In this document: positions 12,701 to 21,439 of the stretch, in pieces
How positions within the stretch are numbered: position 1 is the stretch's first letter
How the letters are laid out: every line of letters begins with the position of its first letter
Assembly (NCBI GenBank): GCA_030867875.1
Contig: JAOWCC010000577.1
Span: 158,898,344-158,962,343 of the forward strand
Source of the DNA: Actinernus sp. WN-2022
Lineage: Eukaryota > Cnidaria > Anthozoa > Actiniaria > Actinernidae
Direction of reading: 5' to 3'
Length of the DNA: 64,000 nucleotides
The notes under the pieces: generated by a model
Databases searched by the model: none
Told to the model about the DNA's origin: nothing
The model's input: the letters and a program-made list of their open reading frames with translations, nothing else
Made by a program: the position numbers and the translations under genes

Positions 12701-15700
12701 TGTGTTAGCTTGAGTAATTATAGAAGGTAAATTATTCCAATCTTAAATAAAATGATAGCCAGTTCTCCGTTGTCCCCATTTAGTACGTGATGCAGGAAGT
12801 CTATACATGTTCCTATTTCTGGTGTTACAACAATGTACATCAGTGCCAAACCTATTATTAAACGTAAAGTCAACAGAGTCTTTTAAAGACTTGAAGACAA
12901 AGGTACATCGATGAAAATGTCTTCTAAACTCTAATGGCTTCCAGCTTAAAAGCTTTAAGGCCATTGAACTCGCAAGTTAAGGATCTCTTTAGCAGCTTTA
13001 TTGTGAAGTACTTGGAGGGAACTCATTAAAGTATCATTTGCTTTATCCCCCCAAACAAGGTCTCCATAATGAAACAGCGGTAGAATAAGCGTATTGACGA
13101 TTACTTCACAAGAGGTCTGGGGTAATAGGTGCTTCATTCTCCTTAACACGCCTAGCCTTTGCATTACTTTCTTTTGAAGTAGCTCAATGTGGTCGGACCA
13201 ACTAGCAGTTTCCCCAATCACAACTCCGAGGTATTTGTACGTGCTGACTCTCTCAAGCTCGTCTTTGTCAATATTCAGCTGTACAGATCCAAATGCTTTG
13301 GTCCGTTGGGAAGATCCAATGACCATGAACTGGGACTTTTTAGCGTTAATAGTAAGCCTATGCTTATTTAACCAGCCCTTTATACGAGAGAGGTCATCAT
13401 TAAGCTTCTGTTGTAATTCACTTTCCGTGGGTGCTGTGCAATAAACTGCTGTGTCGTCAGCAAAACAAAGATGCCTTTGTATGTCTCAGGCAATCAGGAA
13501 TGTCGTTTATATAGACCAAAAAGAGTATTGGTCCCAACACAGAACCTGGGGCACTCCAACAGTAACCAATCGCTGAGTAGAAGAGACTTCTCCAATAGTA
13601 GTGCATTGAGTACGATGACTAAGGTATGACCGGAACCATTTAACGCACATACATGTAGAATCAGCACCATAGGTGCTGAGCTTGCGTAAAAGTAATGAGT
13701 GGTTTACAGTGTCAAAGGCCTTTTTAAGGTCAAGGTATACCACGCCTATGACCTGCCCTCGGTCCATGTTTTGAAGGAAGGTATCTGTAATTTGCAATAG
13801 AGCTGTAGATGTTGATCTTCTGGATCGGAATCCAGAATGTATAAGTCATAATAAGCTGCTTTGCAAATCTTAGAGACATGAACAGACATAGATAAATTGC
13901 TATCAAACCATGAGCCAAGATTACGAACAAGGTCCGAGGGCGAGACTTCAGAATTTCCAACTGAGAGAGTTTTAATTTTCACTTTTGCCAATTGCTGCCT
14001 TGTTCCGATGAGTAGGAACTCAGTCTTTCCACTGTTTACTATGAGCTTGTCCTTAAAGGGGCTATGTCATGGTACTGCGCATGTATTGAGTAATTGCTCG
14101 GTTGGTGGCTTTAATTGGATACAAACAATTGAACATCCCTCCTTCAATGCTTGATTGAAAGGATTTTCAATATATTCCCTGGATACTGTTTATATACACT
14201 ATTTGTAGGTCATTTGTGCATATTTGTTTTGATTTTAAGCATCCCACATGGCCGAGAGGTTCGGTAGGTCATAAAAAACGGTGGAAATTGCTGTTTTGAT
14301 TCCGGCCCGGAACACGAAGCCTATTACTGTGACACAGCCCCTTTAATTATCCATCTTCTGAGATCTTCTATGCAAGCTTCCATGACAGCGAGAGCAGCGG
14401 CTTGAGATGTATCATCAGCCGGTTTAAACGGTAAGTAGAGCTGGGTATCATCAGCATACAAATGAACCTCTGTTAAATTATGGATAACAATGTCGAACAG
14501 TTGACTACTATAAATAGAGAACAAGAGTGGGCCTAAACAAGAGCTGCGAGGGACGCCAAATTCCAAGTCGAACCTATTTGAACGTTTGTTGTTAATTACG
14601 ACATACTGGAAGCGATCCGAGAGGTATGAGCTAAACCAGGAGAGTGCTTTACCAGTGAAGCCAAAACTGGATTGCAGATGGCAAAGTAACACAGCATGAT
14701 CGATAGTATTGAATGCAGCACTAAGAATGCAGCACTAAGATCTAAAAATTAAAATGTTTTTTTATTTTTTTTTTTTTTTTTTAACTGAAGAAGACCAAAG
14801 GTCGACACATTTTAAAAATATTGGACCTGTCAGAAGTTGCCTCCTCTTTCTTCCCTAATATACATTTTATAATATTGAAGAGCAGACTGTGATTAATCCA
14901 CTTCGGATCCTTCTACTGGAAGTTCATCGTTGGTACTACCATATATTATTCACTCCTATACATACCATCATTGGACTACTACCTTATATATATATATTTA
15001 TAATAATCATCAATAATTCATAAGGGTACTAGCCAATCCAGACCCAGCATTCGGGTCATATGGATTACACTGTAAACCCCATACAAAATTCTAGTTAGCT
15101 ATTAGTATTCTGTATCAAATGATACAGAATACTAATAAGCCCTATACAGAGTACTAACTATAAGCCAACTAGAATCCTGTATGGAATCATTGAATATACA
15201 TGTAGAGGATATTAACATGCTAGCGTTAGTATGAGGAGGTCTCACGACCGATCACTGACTTCCCTTATCTTGGACTGGGTGAAATGACAAAGTATATCTG
15301 CTCTCTTATTATGTACACATCATCTCTTCCATATGGGACCTGTTTTTTATCTTAACGCTCTGCTCTCTTATTGCATACACACTGTTTCTTCGATGTGGAA
15401 CATGTTTTTGTGAGAAACTAATTCATCCCACATCAATAGCAAGGTGGGAGAAATCAAAAGCTTAAAATTTTATGTGATACATATCATAAGTACATTACAA
15501 TATTCGTGGCAATGTTGTATGAGATATACAATAGCTTGCCGAAGTGGCTCGCCATTGTATATCCGATAAAACATCGCCACTCATATTGTAAATACATATT
15601 TACTTGTCCATGCAAGGGCCTAGTAGATGTTTGTAGTGGAGCCAAAGCACATTGTTTTCTGACGTAACCACAGTAGAGGATTTTATAATAAACCTTTTGG

Positions 15701-18700
15701 ATTCCATATCAACTACTGGATAATAAAAACTTTGTTGGGCTTTGTTTATTCCATGGTCCTGTCAAAATTTATCAATGTAAAATAATGAAAGGGTAAAAAC
15801 GTTTTGTGTAAACATTACAGCAGTACTACAGTGTGCTGTAACATACCAGAGGAGTGTCCTCCATCCTCTTCTTCTTCCTCTTTCTGCACTCCATCATTAC
15901 TCTTGTGTGATGTAGAGCTGGATGTTCGTCTTCTCTTTCTCTCCCTGTGGCTCTCTACATAGTCATCCTCCATTAACTCATCTACACTGTCCACTTGAAC
16001 ATGACGCAGATTTCTCTGCCTTTTCTTTCTCCTTTGCTCCACTGCTCGCCGCAGTTCTGATTTTCTTGTATGAATTATACAATAGCTATTTAAACAACAA
16101 CCAGTGCAAACTGGATTAGGTGTGGTAATTGCAGTCAGGCCTAGGATTCGAACTTCTGATAGAATGGCAACTAGTTGTATGCAATCACATGATGTATCTT
16201 CAGTAACAAGAGAAAATTATGCTGACAGCATATCACCAGCCAGTGCAATATCAACCATGTTTTCAAGGATGAAAACATGGTTGCCACCCTGACCAGAAAA
16301 CAATTTTCACTGACCATAATAAGACTGTTCAACATTCCCTCGTCCAAAACAAAAGTCATTATCAAAATCTGTAGCCTCCCCTCGCAGATGCTTTGAGACA
16401 TGAGTGGCCCTTGTGGCAACCTGAAAATAAAATTCCCTGACTTTTCCTAGAAATTTAGAAAAGCCCTGACCAGATGCAAAATTCCCTGACCTGGAAAAAC
16501 CTATTGAGGGGGAAGATGGGTGGTCAAACACAATGATAAATAAAGATTCAAGAAAAACTGAGGGGTGATCAGTGACTCCTGATCACAATCTAAATTCTCC
16601 TTCACATTCTTTGTTTTCTAAGGGAGAATTTAGAACGTGATCAGGAGTCACTTAGGTCCTTGTGGCACAGCCCTTCGATAGAGGTATTTTAACCAGGCGA
16701 AAAAGGCAAAAATGCCTTGCAGGTTGACCTCACCAACAGACCTAACACCAGCTAGTAAACCAAATAATATCAAACAATGGCTTAATTCTGTAATACACTT
16801 ACCTCTTCTCCTTATCATGCAGTTTTGGGGCAGGATTATTGCATCTCTTCCCATTTGATTTTGCAAGGAAGTCACATGGCTTGAAAGGACTGGCCTTGTC
16901 CTCCAGTATGTGCTTGTGACAGAAGTCAAAGCCTTTTAGTTTCTCCAGTGTACACACTCTTTGTGAGTAGCAGCACAAGTTACTTGAGTCTGTTATTGTA
17001 GTGGCCAATTCACCGGATTTCTCCACTTTCACTAATAAATATAAGGGGGAAAATAAGAGAGCCACAATCAATATTCTGGCTAGAAATGTTGCTAAATGTG
17101 TCAAAATTAATGACCCTTGCCTCATTCATTCGATGGGTCAATTTTGGTATTTGCAAGTGACTCTTTGACTCATATATATAGGCCCTGTTATTGAGAGTTC
17201 TATGTGCCCTACAAACTGGTGTTTGATCAGATTTCCAACACTATTGATCATACATTGTATATGTGATTTACTGCTGCATTTGCAATTGTGATTTACTTTT
17301 GATAGCGTTGGAAGATTCTAATAAAATGTGTCTATACCATCACTGTACCTAAACTTTTAATGGGGTCCTGGCCAAAATGACACATATAGCATGCCATACT
17401 GTCCCTCACAAATTAAATAATAATAGATACCAATCGATATCAATCAAAGAGTTTTGTCAATCAATTGAAATAATTGGAAATGGATGTCAATTGATAAAAG
17501 GTCACAAAAACCTACTTCATCAATAGTAATTATTATTGTCCACTGATTATCAATCGATTAATTGATATTGATTGGTATTGATTATTATCAATCACTGATT
17601 GTATACCCTGGGATCAGATCTATTGCCCTCATCGATTGATATTGATTAGCAATATGTTTTTTCATGATTGGATTACTTCAATCATTTTGCTGCATGTGGC
17701 ACATGTTACTTGGGTGGTAAGGACACCTGCAGTCTGAACTGATTGAACCACTTAGTGAAGCCGAAAAACGTAGATGAGTATGAGGATAATGCTTTGACCT
17801 AGTGGAATAACCGTTGACCGTTTGATATGGCTTGGTCTTGCGCTACCTGTCTGCTCGCTTTTCTTCTGTGTTTTTACTGTTTTGAAGTTCTTGAAATTAT
17901 ATGACTGCATGAGAAAACTGATTAATCTCCTATTCTGATTTCTACAGAGCCCTGTAAGGGCCACCCACAAACCCAAATTTTATTAAAGAATATCACACGA
18001 TACTGCTTTATTATCGCGCGATATTGCTTTATTATCGTGCAATACTGTTTTATTATCGCGCGATACTGTTTTATTATCGCGCAATGTGTTATTTTAAAAT
18101 AGTTACGTACATTACTTAGCTAGACAACATGGTGGCGAACATGCTACGTGATAATGCTCTTCCGACAACGAATTTGGCTTGACCTGAATACTTACCAGCG
18201 ATTCAAAATTATATTGAAAATAACAGGGATGCATTAGTCGAGAAATACTTTAATCTAAGCCTGAATTATATGGAAATCCTCGCTTTTCTTTAATTTATCA
18301 TGCCATCAAGATAAGACTTCGCCAGCTTAAACGCGAACGTGTTCTGAGAAGCAACAATTTACGAAGGAGAAAGTACTACAGTACTAACGCCATAGAAATC
18401 AGTGGAACTCCAGTGAAGTGGCTAGGCTACAGGCAAATGCACCACTTGTTAAGGAACAATCATTTTGGGAAAAAGCTAAATCAGTTGGTCTTAGTAAGAA
18501 TGAATTTTTTGCTTGGCTTGGTATTATCCATGCAATTCCTCAACAATGGAAGTCAACAATGATATGTGTTCAGATACAATACATCGACAATAGGGTTTAA
18601 AAGTTAATGAAATAGACGGGAAATCAGTATATAATCGGATATATAAGACGACAATTGAATCTTATCTTAGGAATTTTCAATACAAAATATTAAATAATTG

Positions 18701-19847
18701 CCTTTTTCTTAATATTAAGGATTTGTACAAATTTAAACTGAATGATAACCCTCGTTGTTCCTTCTGTCAAAAGGAAGAAGAAATAATGATGCATCTCTTT
18801 GTGTATTGCCCCTTTTCAGTAAATTAAATACCTTGGAAATTATTTTAGGGACTGACGAAGGAGAAAACAATACCATGATTAACTTTATATTGTTTATTTT
18901 TTAAGTTTTCGTTATACAAGTTTTTTAATAGCAACCGCTTTGATTAAATGTATTTTGAATGATTTCAATAAAAAAATCTCGCATTTGACTAATGAAAAGC
19001 TCGGGGTCTGAATCAACAGTTGCACTTCAGTCGGACTTCACGGCTGATTACTGATTAAAACCATTTTACATTCATTATAATATATAAAAATACATTAACA
19101 TAATGTATGCATTTGGTACGGCTCATGGTAAGCACAGCGTTTGAATAAAAGGCGCACCAGAACCATTTTATCCAGCTGGGTCAGCCGGGAAGAATGCCTG
19201 AGCCGATCCAAATGTATGAGCAGCTCTCAATTGATTCAGATGCCAAACTTTCCATGTACTTAATTGCTACAATGAAGTTCAGCTCATGGTAAGAGCGGCA
19301 TCTGAACTGGGCCTAAGTAATGTACATATTTTAAAATTACACTTTATCGTGCGATAATAAAACAGTATCACACGATAATAAAGCAGTATTGCGCAACAGT
19401 AACAGTATCGCGCGATAGTAACACAGTATCGCACAATAATAAAGCAGTATCGCGCAATAGTAACACTGTATTGCGCGATAATAAAGCAGTATCACACGAT
19501 AATAAAGCAGTATCGTGTGATAATAAAGTAGTATCACACGATAATAAAGCAGTATCGCGAGATAGTAACACTTTATCGCGCGATAATAAAGCAGTATTGT
19601 GCGATAATAAAGCAGTATTGCGCGATAGTAACACTTTATTGCACGATATTCTTTCATAAAATTTGTTTGTGGGTGGCCCTGTACTATCGCGCGATATTCT
19701 TTCATAAAATTTGTTTGTGGCCTAAATGTGGGTGGCCCTTACAGGGCTCCGTACCTTTCTCAAAACTATACCCCCTCAAATTGTCTTAAGAGCAAACATT
19801 TCCCCCCTTCGTTTTCCCCTTTTACAAATTTTACCCCCGCTAAAAAC

Positions 19848-19879
<32 letters not shown>

Positions 19880-20305
19880 TCTTAAAATAACTGAGTAGAA
19901 CTGGACGATGCTGCCTGTGACTTAATTAATTAATCAAACAATTTCGTTCTCGTACTGCAAATGGTTTGGTATAGCCCTTCACGTACGTCTTCTCGGATAA
20001 GGACGATCAAACGTAGGCCCTCGTATACCTCCATAGAAGGGCTTTAAACCTGTCGAGTTTCTATATCCACCTTCGAGTAGTAAAACAGAATAAAAACAAA
20101 CCAACTACAAACCCGACGGATAAAAAACACGTGCTACTGCCTGCTGACTTTATCGTTATAGTTCTATTAAAATGCGTTTAAATTAAAATGCTAAAATATA
20201 TAAAGATTTCAGCGAAAAGAATTTGCTAGAACGAGTCTAGAAGCTTAAATTAAATGCACTGCCAGGAAAAATGCGTTTTAGCTGACACGACTCACCTTCC
20301 GCCAT
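3769..20305 (-). CDS. KANSL2: KANSL2-like NSL-complex zinc-binding protein, 8 exons
   Basis: Coding exons, 5' to 3': 20305-20296, 17031-16803, 16085-15847, 11667-11556, 9974-9808, 7900-7688, 6795-6603, 5179-3769. All introns are GT-AG, phases agree, and the total is 2574 nt = 857 aa plus TAA. Two double C3H modules are visible: about residues 24-85 (C24/C30/C41/H44, C56/C67/C82/H85) and 301-364 (C301/C310/C321/H324, C337/C348/C361/H364). Between them an acidic stretch leads into RHAGVWTLDEA and a helical KRLVHVLQEKRRKY segment, which matches human KANSL2 better than the related INO80D. Known role: KANSL2 is a subunit of the nuclear NSL histone H4 acetyltransferase complex with KAT8/MOF. Odd: the last exon adds about 470 residues of charged coiled-coil-like then Ser/Thr/Ala-rich sequence absent from human KANSL2 (about 490 aa). 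H324 is split across a splice junction. Start: ATG in a TISU-like context. Confidence 0.88.
5533..5657. mobile_element. Fold-back MITE
   Basis: Inverted arms CGGATTGGGTTACC and GGTAACCCAATCCG flank a core with a second pairing of GGGGCGAAGAAGGGAAG with CTTCCCTTCCTCGCCCC. It lies in KANSL2 intron 7. A single-arm relative with TTGGGTTGCCTGTGGCGCG and a nearby GCCGGCTC motif is on the minus strand at about 59855-59960, so this is a dispersed family. Confidence 0.7.
5978..6465. mobile_element. Nested inverted-repeat MITE
   Basis: Outer inverted repeats read TTAGCCTGCGAACAGGCTCA on the left and, reversed, TTAGCCTGCGAACGGG with a short insertion on the right. About 488 bp, non-coding, within KANSL2 intron 7. 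A separate near-perfect palindrome sits inside at 6009-6155. Confidence 0.7.
6009..6155. repeat. Near-perfect 147-bp palindrome
   Basis: Arms of about 60 bp begin TATAGACCTTTCCCACGCGG and return as the reverse complement with only a few mismatches, around a loop near 6077-6090. It would extrude as a long hairpin. It contains the motif CCATCTTGGAAT on both strands and is probably an independent fold-back element inside the 5978-6465 unit. Confidence 0.85.
7221..7350 (-). mobile_element. Penelope-like element terminal fragment, copy A
   Basis: Matches fragments at 62100-62250 and 63578-63705 over GATTGAGGTATGCTAACCGC, AAAGCGAGTAGCAGCTGACG and flanking parts. On the minus strand 7347-7320 reads CTGACGA, a GGGC/GCTC stem, then GAAACGTC: the arrangement of a minimal hammerhead core as known from Penelope-like retroelement terminal repeats. 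No reverse transcriptase is attached. Confidence 0.65.
7578..7648. repeat. 71-bp fold-back palindrome
   Basis: Arms TAGCCTGCGTCGCATCCGAA and the reverse complement GCTTCCGAACTG-type arm meet at a short AT-rich loop. It lies just past the donor of KANSL2 exon 6 (exon ends at 7688). The TAGCCTGCG tip is shared with 5978-6465 and 57978-58103, suggesting a common transposase. Confidence 0.8.
7985..8075 (-). mobile_element. tRNA-derived SINE head, fragment
   Basis: The minus strand holds a pol III-like box B, GGTTCGATTCCCAGCTC, preceded by GGTGCAGTGTTAAAATGC. Its CACTGCAGTCC...TTCGATTCCCAGCTC segment equals that of the SINE at 10103. It does not close a proper cloverleaf, so it is not a tRNA gene. 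Confidence 0.65.
8205..8233. repeat. Interstitial telomere-like repeat
   Basis: Four loosely spaced TTAGGG/TTAGTGGG/TTAGG units in a row. TTAGGG is the ancestral animal telomere repeat, known in cnidarians. The tract is short and may be chance or a double-strand-break repair scar. Confidence 0.6.
8935..9568. mobile_element. Inverted-repeat element with ATTTGGACCC motifs
   Basis: Ends read GCTAATAGCCCTGGTGTAAC and, reversed, GCTAATAGCTCGAGTGTCAC. Both sub-ends carry multiple copies of (A)GCGGATTTGGACCCC or GGTCCATATCCGCTAG. About 634 bp, in KANSL2 intron 5. A related GCGGATTTGAGCCGGG / CATCAAATCCGCTA pair occurs at about 39540-39605. Confidence 0.75.
10103..10420 (+). mobile_element. tRNA-derived SINE
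   Basis: A degraded tRNA-like head with box B-like CTTCGATTCCCAGCTC is followed by a body reading CATGTGAGTCAGGTTTGTTG and GGGTTCTCCGATTTTCCTCC. The same body occurs at 28990-29080. It lies in KANSL2 intron 4. Confidence 0.75.
10485..10635 (-). mobile_element. Degenerate Penelope-like terminal fragment
   Basis: Carries diverged GAACAAGTCC/AGTTTTTACAGG and GGTATGCTAACC...GAGTAGCAGCTGACA segments of the repeat seen at 7221-7350. The hammerhead-like core is not preserved. Confidence 0.55.
10983..11326. repeat. 11-bp minisatellite, about 31 units
   Basis: Head-to-tail ACCGACCACTT units, with a minority of ACCAACCACTT variants and one longer interrupted unit (ACCGACACAGTTTT) near 11040. Variant units are scattered rather than blocked. 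It lies in KANSL2 intron 4, about 230 bp past exon 4. Confidence 0.97.
11741..11830. repeat. Left arm of inverted repeat bracketing the LINE cluster
   Basis: About 90 bp whose reverse complement recurs at 14784-14872. Shared: GTATATTAGG, AACTTCTGACGGGTCCAATA and TTTAAAATGT. The region between holds two nested LINE fragments. On the minus strand GAAGATGAAGGTCGAAAC resembles the fold of Penelope-like ends, but no catalytic core is complete. Confidence 0.75.
12470..13840 (-). pseudogene. LINE fragment nested inside the outer LINE
   Basis: Begins at the RT motif SGFRSRRSTSTALL, continues through YLDLKKAFDTVNHSLL and a C-terminal YKYLGVVIGETASWSDHIELL segment, and ends in a 3' UTR with a TTA/TAA microsatellite at 12471-12491. 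Such tails fit LINE target-primed insertion. The frame breaks after VTVGVPQ, and the YADD region survives only in another frame. It is 5'-truncated and younger than its LINE host by position. Confidence 0.8.
14053..14346. mobile_element. TTAA MITE inside LINE ORF
   Basis: Ends read TTAAAGGGGCTATGTCATGG and, reversed, TTAAAGGGGCTGTGTCACAG. Removing the 290-bp element with one TTAA joins the flanking minus-strand LINE codons in frame, across RRWII and KDKLIVNSG. Relatives: an isolated tip at 28468-28492 and a partial copy at 24670-24755. Confidence 0.85.
14784..14872. repeat. Right arm of inverted repeat bracketing the LINE cluster
   Basis: Inverted partner of 11741-11830. Contains CTGAAGAAGACCAAAGGTCGA and AATATTGGACCTGTCAGAAG. 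The CTGAAGA plus small stem recalls Penelope-like ends, but GAAA is replaced by GACA. Confidence 0.7.
16570..16653. repeat. Fold-back element, copy 1
   Basis: Arms AGTGACTCCTGATCAC and GTGATCAGGAGTCACT, with inner pairing of TCTAAATTCTCC and GGAGAATTTAGA. A longer copy is at 32417-32534 with the same arms. KANSL2 intron 2. Confidence 0.8.
18190..18400 (+). pseudogene. IS3EU-like transposase N-terminal remnant
   Basis: Reads DALVEKYFNLSLNYMEILAFL, then after a frameshift and stop YHAIKIRLRQLKRERVLRS and LRRRKYYST. This matches the helical N-terminal segment I associate with eukaryotic IS3EU/ISL2EU integrase-like proteins. No catalytic core follows. Assignment is from memory only. Confidence 0.5.
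18410..18960 (+). pseudogene. L1/Tx1-like LINE reverse transcriptase C-terminal remnant
   Basis: An early frame gives LGIIHAIPQQWK. A second frame gives YLRNFQYKILNNCLFL, then LYKFKLNDNPRCSFCQKEEE and MMHLFVYC: the Cys-rich C-terminal region seen downstream of RT in L1/Tx1-like LINEs. Frames are broken by stops and a shift, and the 5' part is absent. Confidence 0.65.
19848..20060 (+). repeat. Poly(C) tract plus partial SINE body
   Basis: A C homopolymer of about 30 bases (to 19878) is followed by GTCTTAAAATAACTGAGTAG and CTTCTCGGATAAGGACG, which match the body of the SINE at 36480-36757. The tRNA-like head is missing. Confidence 0.6.
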
Positions 20306-20309
20306 CTTG
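20298..20309 (-). promoter_or_regulatory. TISU/YY1-like element over KANSL2 start codon
   Basis: Minus strand reads CAAGATGGCGGA with the ATG being the inferred KANSL2 start. The known TISU consensus is SAASATGGCGGC, so 11 of 12 positions fit. TISU directs initiation from very short 5' leaders and overlaps the YY1 binding motif. This supports both the start choice and a transcription start only a few tens of bases upstream. Confidence 0.6.
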
Positions 20310-20427
20310 TATGCAGCCTTGGCCTTCTTCTTCCTTTTTCGCGAAGAGCATCATGGGTGATAATCAAGCACAGGAATCCCGGTTGCGTAAACAGTGGAAG
20401 TGAGGCATATAACCGGCTTGCCGGCTA

Positions 20428-20570
20428 TCCAACGTACAAAGGAATTGATCGGTACGAGGCTCCGTGCATAATGCTCAGCGTTCGTGACAAACTACAGAAG
20501 TGCTGTAGTCTTGTCACGAACGACTGAGCATTGTGCACGAAGCCTCGTAGTGATTCCTTTGTATGTAGGA
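20428..20570. mobile_element. Fold-back palindrome upstream of KANSL2
   Basis: About 60-bp arms: ACGTACAAAGGAATTGATCG and its partner CCTACATACAAAGGAATCAC on the other strand, converging on ACTACAGAAGTGCTGTAGT at the tip. It lies about 120 bp upstream of the KANSL2 start codon, so it may sit in or beside the promoter. Confidence 0.8.
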
Positions 20571-20710
20571 AGTGAATCAAATCTGGGAAGTGGGATATTT
20601 ACCGTCACATCATTAGCACATTGGAATAGAAACCTCTATAACTTATGTATGCAATACGCAAATCAAGAAATATTCCACTATTCGGCTATTCACTTGATGC
20701 AGAATCGATA

Positions 20711-21188
20711 TTAGGCCAAGTAAAAACAAAATAGTTTCTCGTCCCCGCCCGCTTCCTTTTTGGCAGCCGCTTCCTATTTTTTACTATTTGCTATTTTAAT
20801 ATAAACCTTTATACTGCGTTTTGTCCTTGGAAAAATTTACTGCTCACTTCTATTTATATCGATCGTCTTCTTTAGTTTAAGTTTTATTCAATTTGAAGCT
20901 TTCAGTTAGAAGCAACATAGGCCAATTGGAGTTTCAAACAGTTTTCCTTTTATATTTAAAACTTGTAAACTAAATCAGTTAATGCTCTTTTGTGTGCAGC
21001 AAAAGTTTGTATATTGACTATATTTGTTTCTGGACCTTCTATAGAGATTTTTGTGAGCTATGGATTCTTTAAACCTACCAAAAATAAGAAATAGTAAAAA
21101 TAGTAAAAATAGTAAATAGTAAGAACCGCCCGCCTCCTTTTTTAAAAAAGGTCGGACGAGAAACTTTTTTTTTTTTACTTGGCCTTAA
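20711..21188. mobile_element. 478-bp MITE
   Basis: Ends read TTAGGCCAAGTAAAAACAAA and, reversed, TTAAGGCCAAGTAAAAAAAA, both followed closely by GTTTCTCGTCC. Subterminal GCCCGCTTCC/GCCCGCCTCC blocks also pair. Non-coding. Confidence 0.8.
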
Positions 21189-21439
21189 TGATAACAAGTT
21201 TTGACCTTATATACACGAAATGAATGTTAAGCTATCAAATTTTATCTATTCTTCATTTCCCCCTATTTCTAAAAGTAAAACGTATATTTACTTGCAATAA
21301 GAAGCTTTAGGATATGACTGTAATGTTGGCTCATGTTTTTGCTCCTAATCTGCTGACGGGTTCCCTGTGCCTGTGTGTACAGCAGACAAAAGTGTAGACG
21401 TATTACAAAAAGCCTCGATATCATGAACGGCCGGGGAAC

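Larger units (their letters stand above)
11890..14740 (-). pseudogene. CR1/L2-like LINE reverse transcriptase, interrupted (outer copy)
   Basis: Minus-strand RT fragments in order: 14692-14347 with FGVPRSSCLGP and the catalytic motif LYADDTQLYL, then 14052-13845 (thumb region, DLVRNLGSWFDSNLSM), then 12466-11890 (SFVTNRLYYCNALLYGLP and a tail ending FFKKVLKTHVFKEAF). It is cut by a TTAA MITE (14053-14346) and by a second LINE (12470-13840). Without them the frame reads on, apart from a stop in the third part. A 5'-truncated retrotransposon remnant in KANSL2 intron 3. Confidence 0.85.
17943..19753. mobile_element. 1.8-kb inverted-repeat element with ATCGCGCGAT arrays
   Basis: Ends read TACAGAGCCCTGTAAGGGCC and, reversed, TACGGAGCCCTGTAAGGGCC, followed by CACCCACA on both sides. 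Sub-terminal arrays of TATCGCGCGATAATAAAGCAG-like units lie at 17990-18085 and 19340-19700. The interior holds a decayed IS3EU-like segment (18190-18400) and a LINE RT tail (18410-18960). It occupies KANSL2 intron 1. Which interior part, if any, is the element's own cargo is unclear. Confidence 0.8.

Noticed and set aside
11741..14872. The LINE cluster as a single intact retrotransposon
   Set aside because: RT motifs occur twice in overlapping order, with insertions and stops, so two truncated copies are required.
16042..16060. Acceptor AAAATCAG for KANSL2 exon 3 at 16057
   Set aside because: The phase does not match exon 2. The acceptor TTTAAATAG at 16086 fits and recovers the missing C82/H85 zinc ligands.
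19337..19705. 122-codon minus-strand frame rich in YYRAILLYY
   Set aside because: Translation of the ATCGCGCGAT tandem array; the period makes all frames open. Not a protein.
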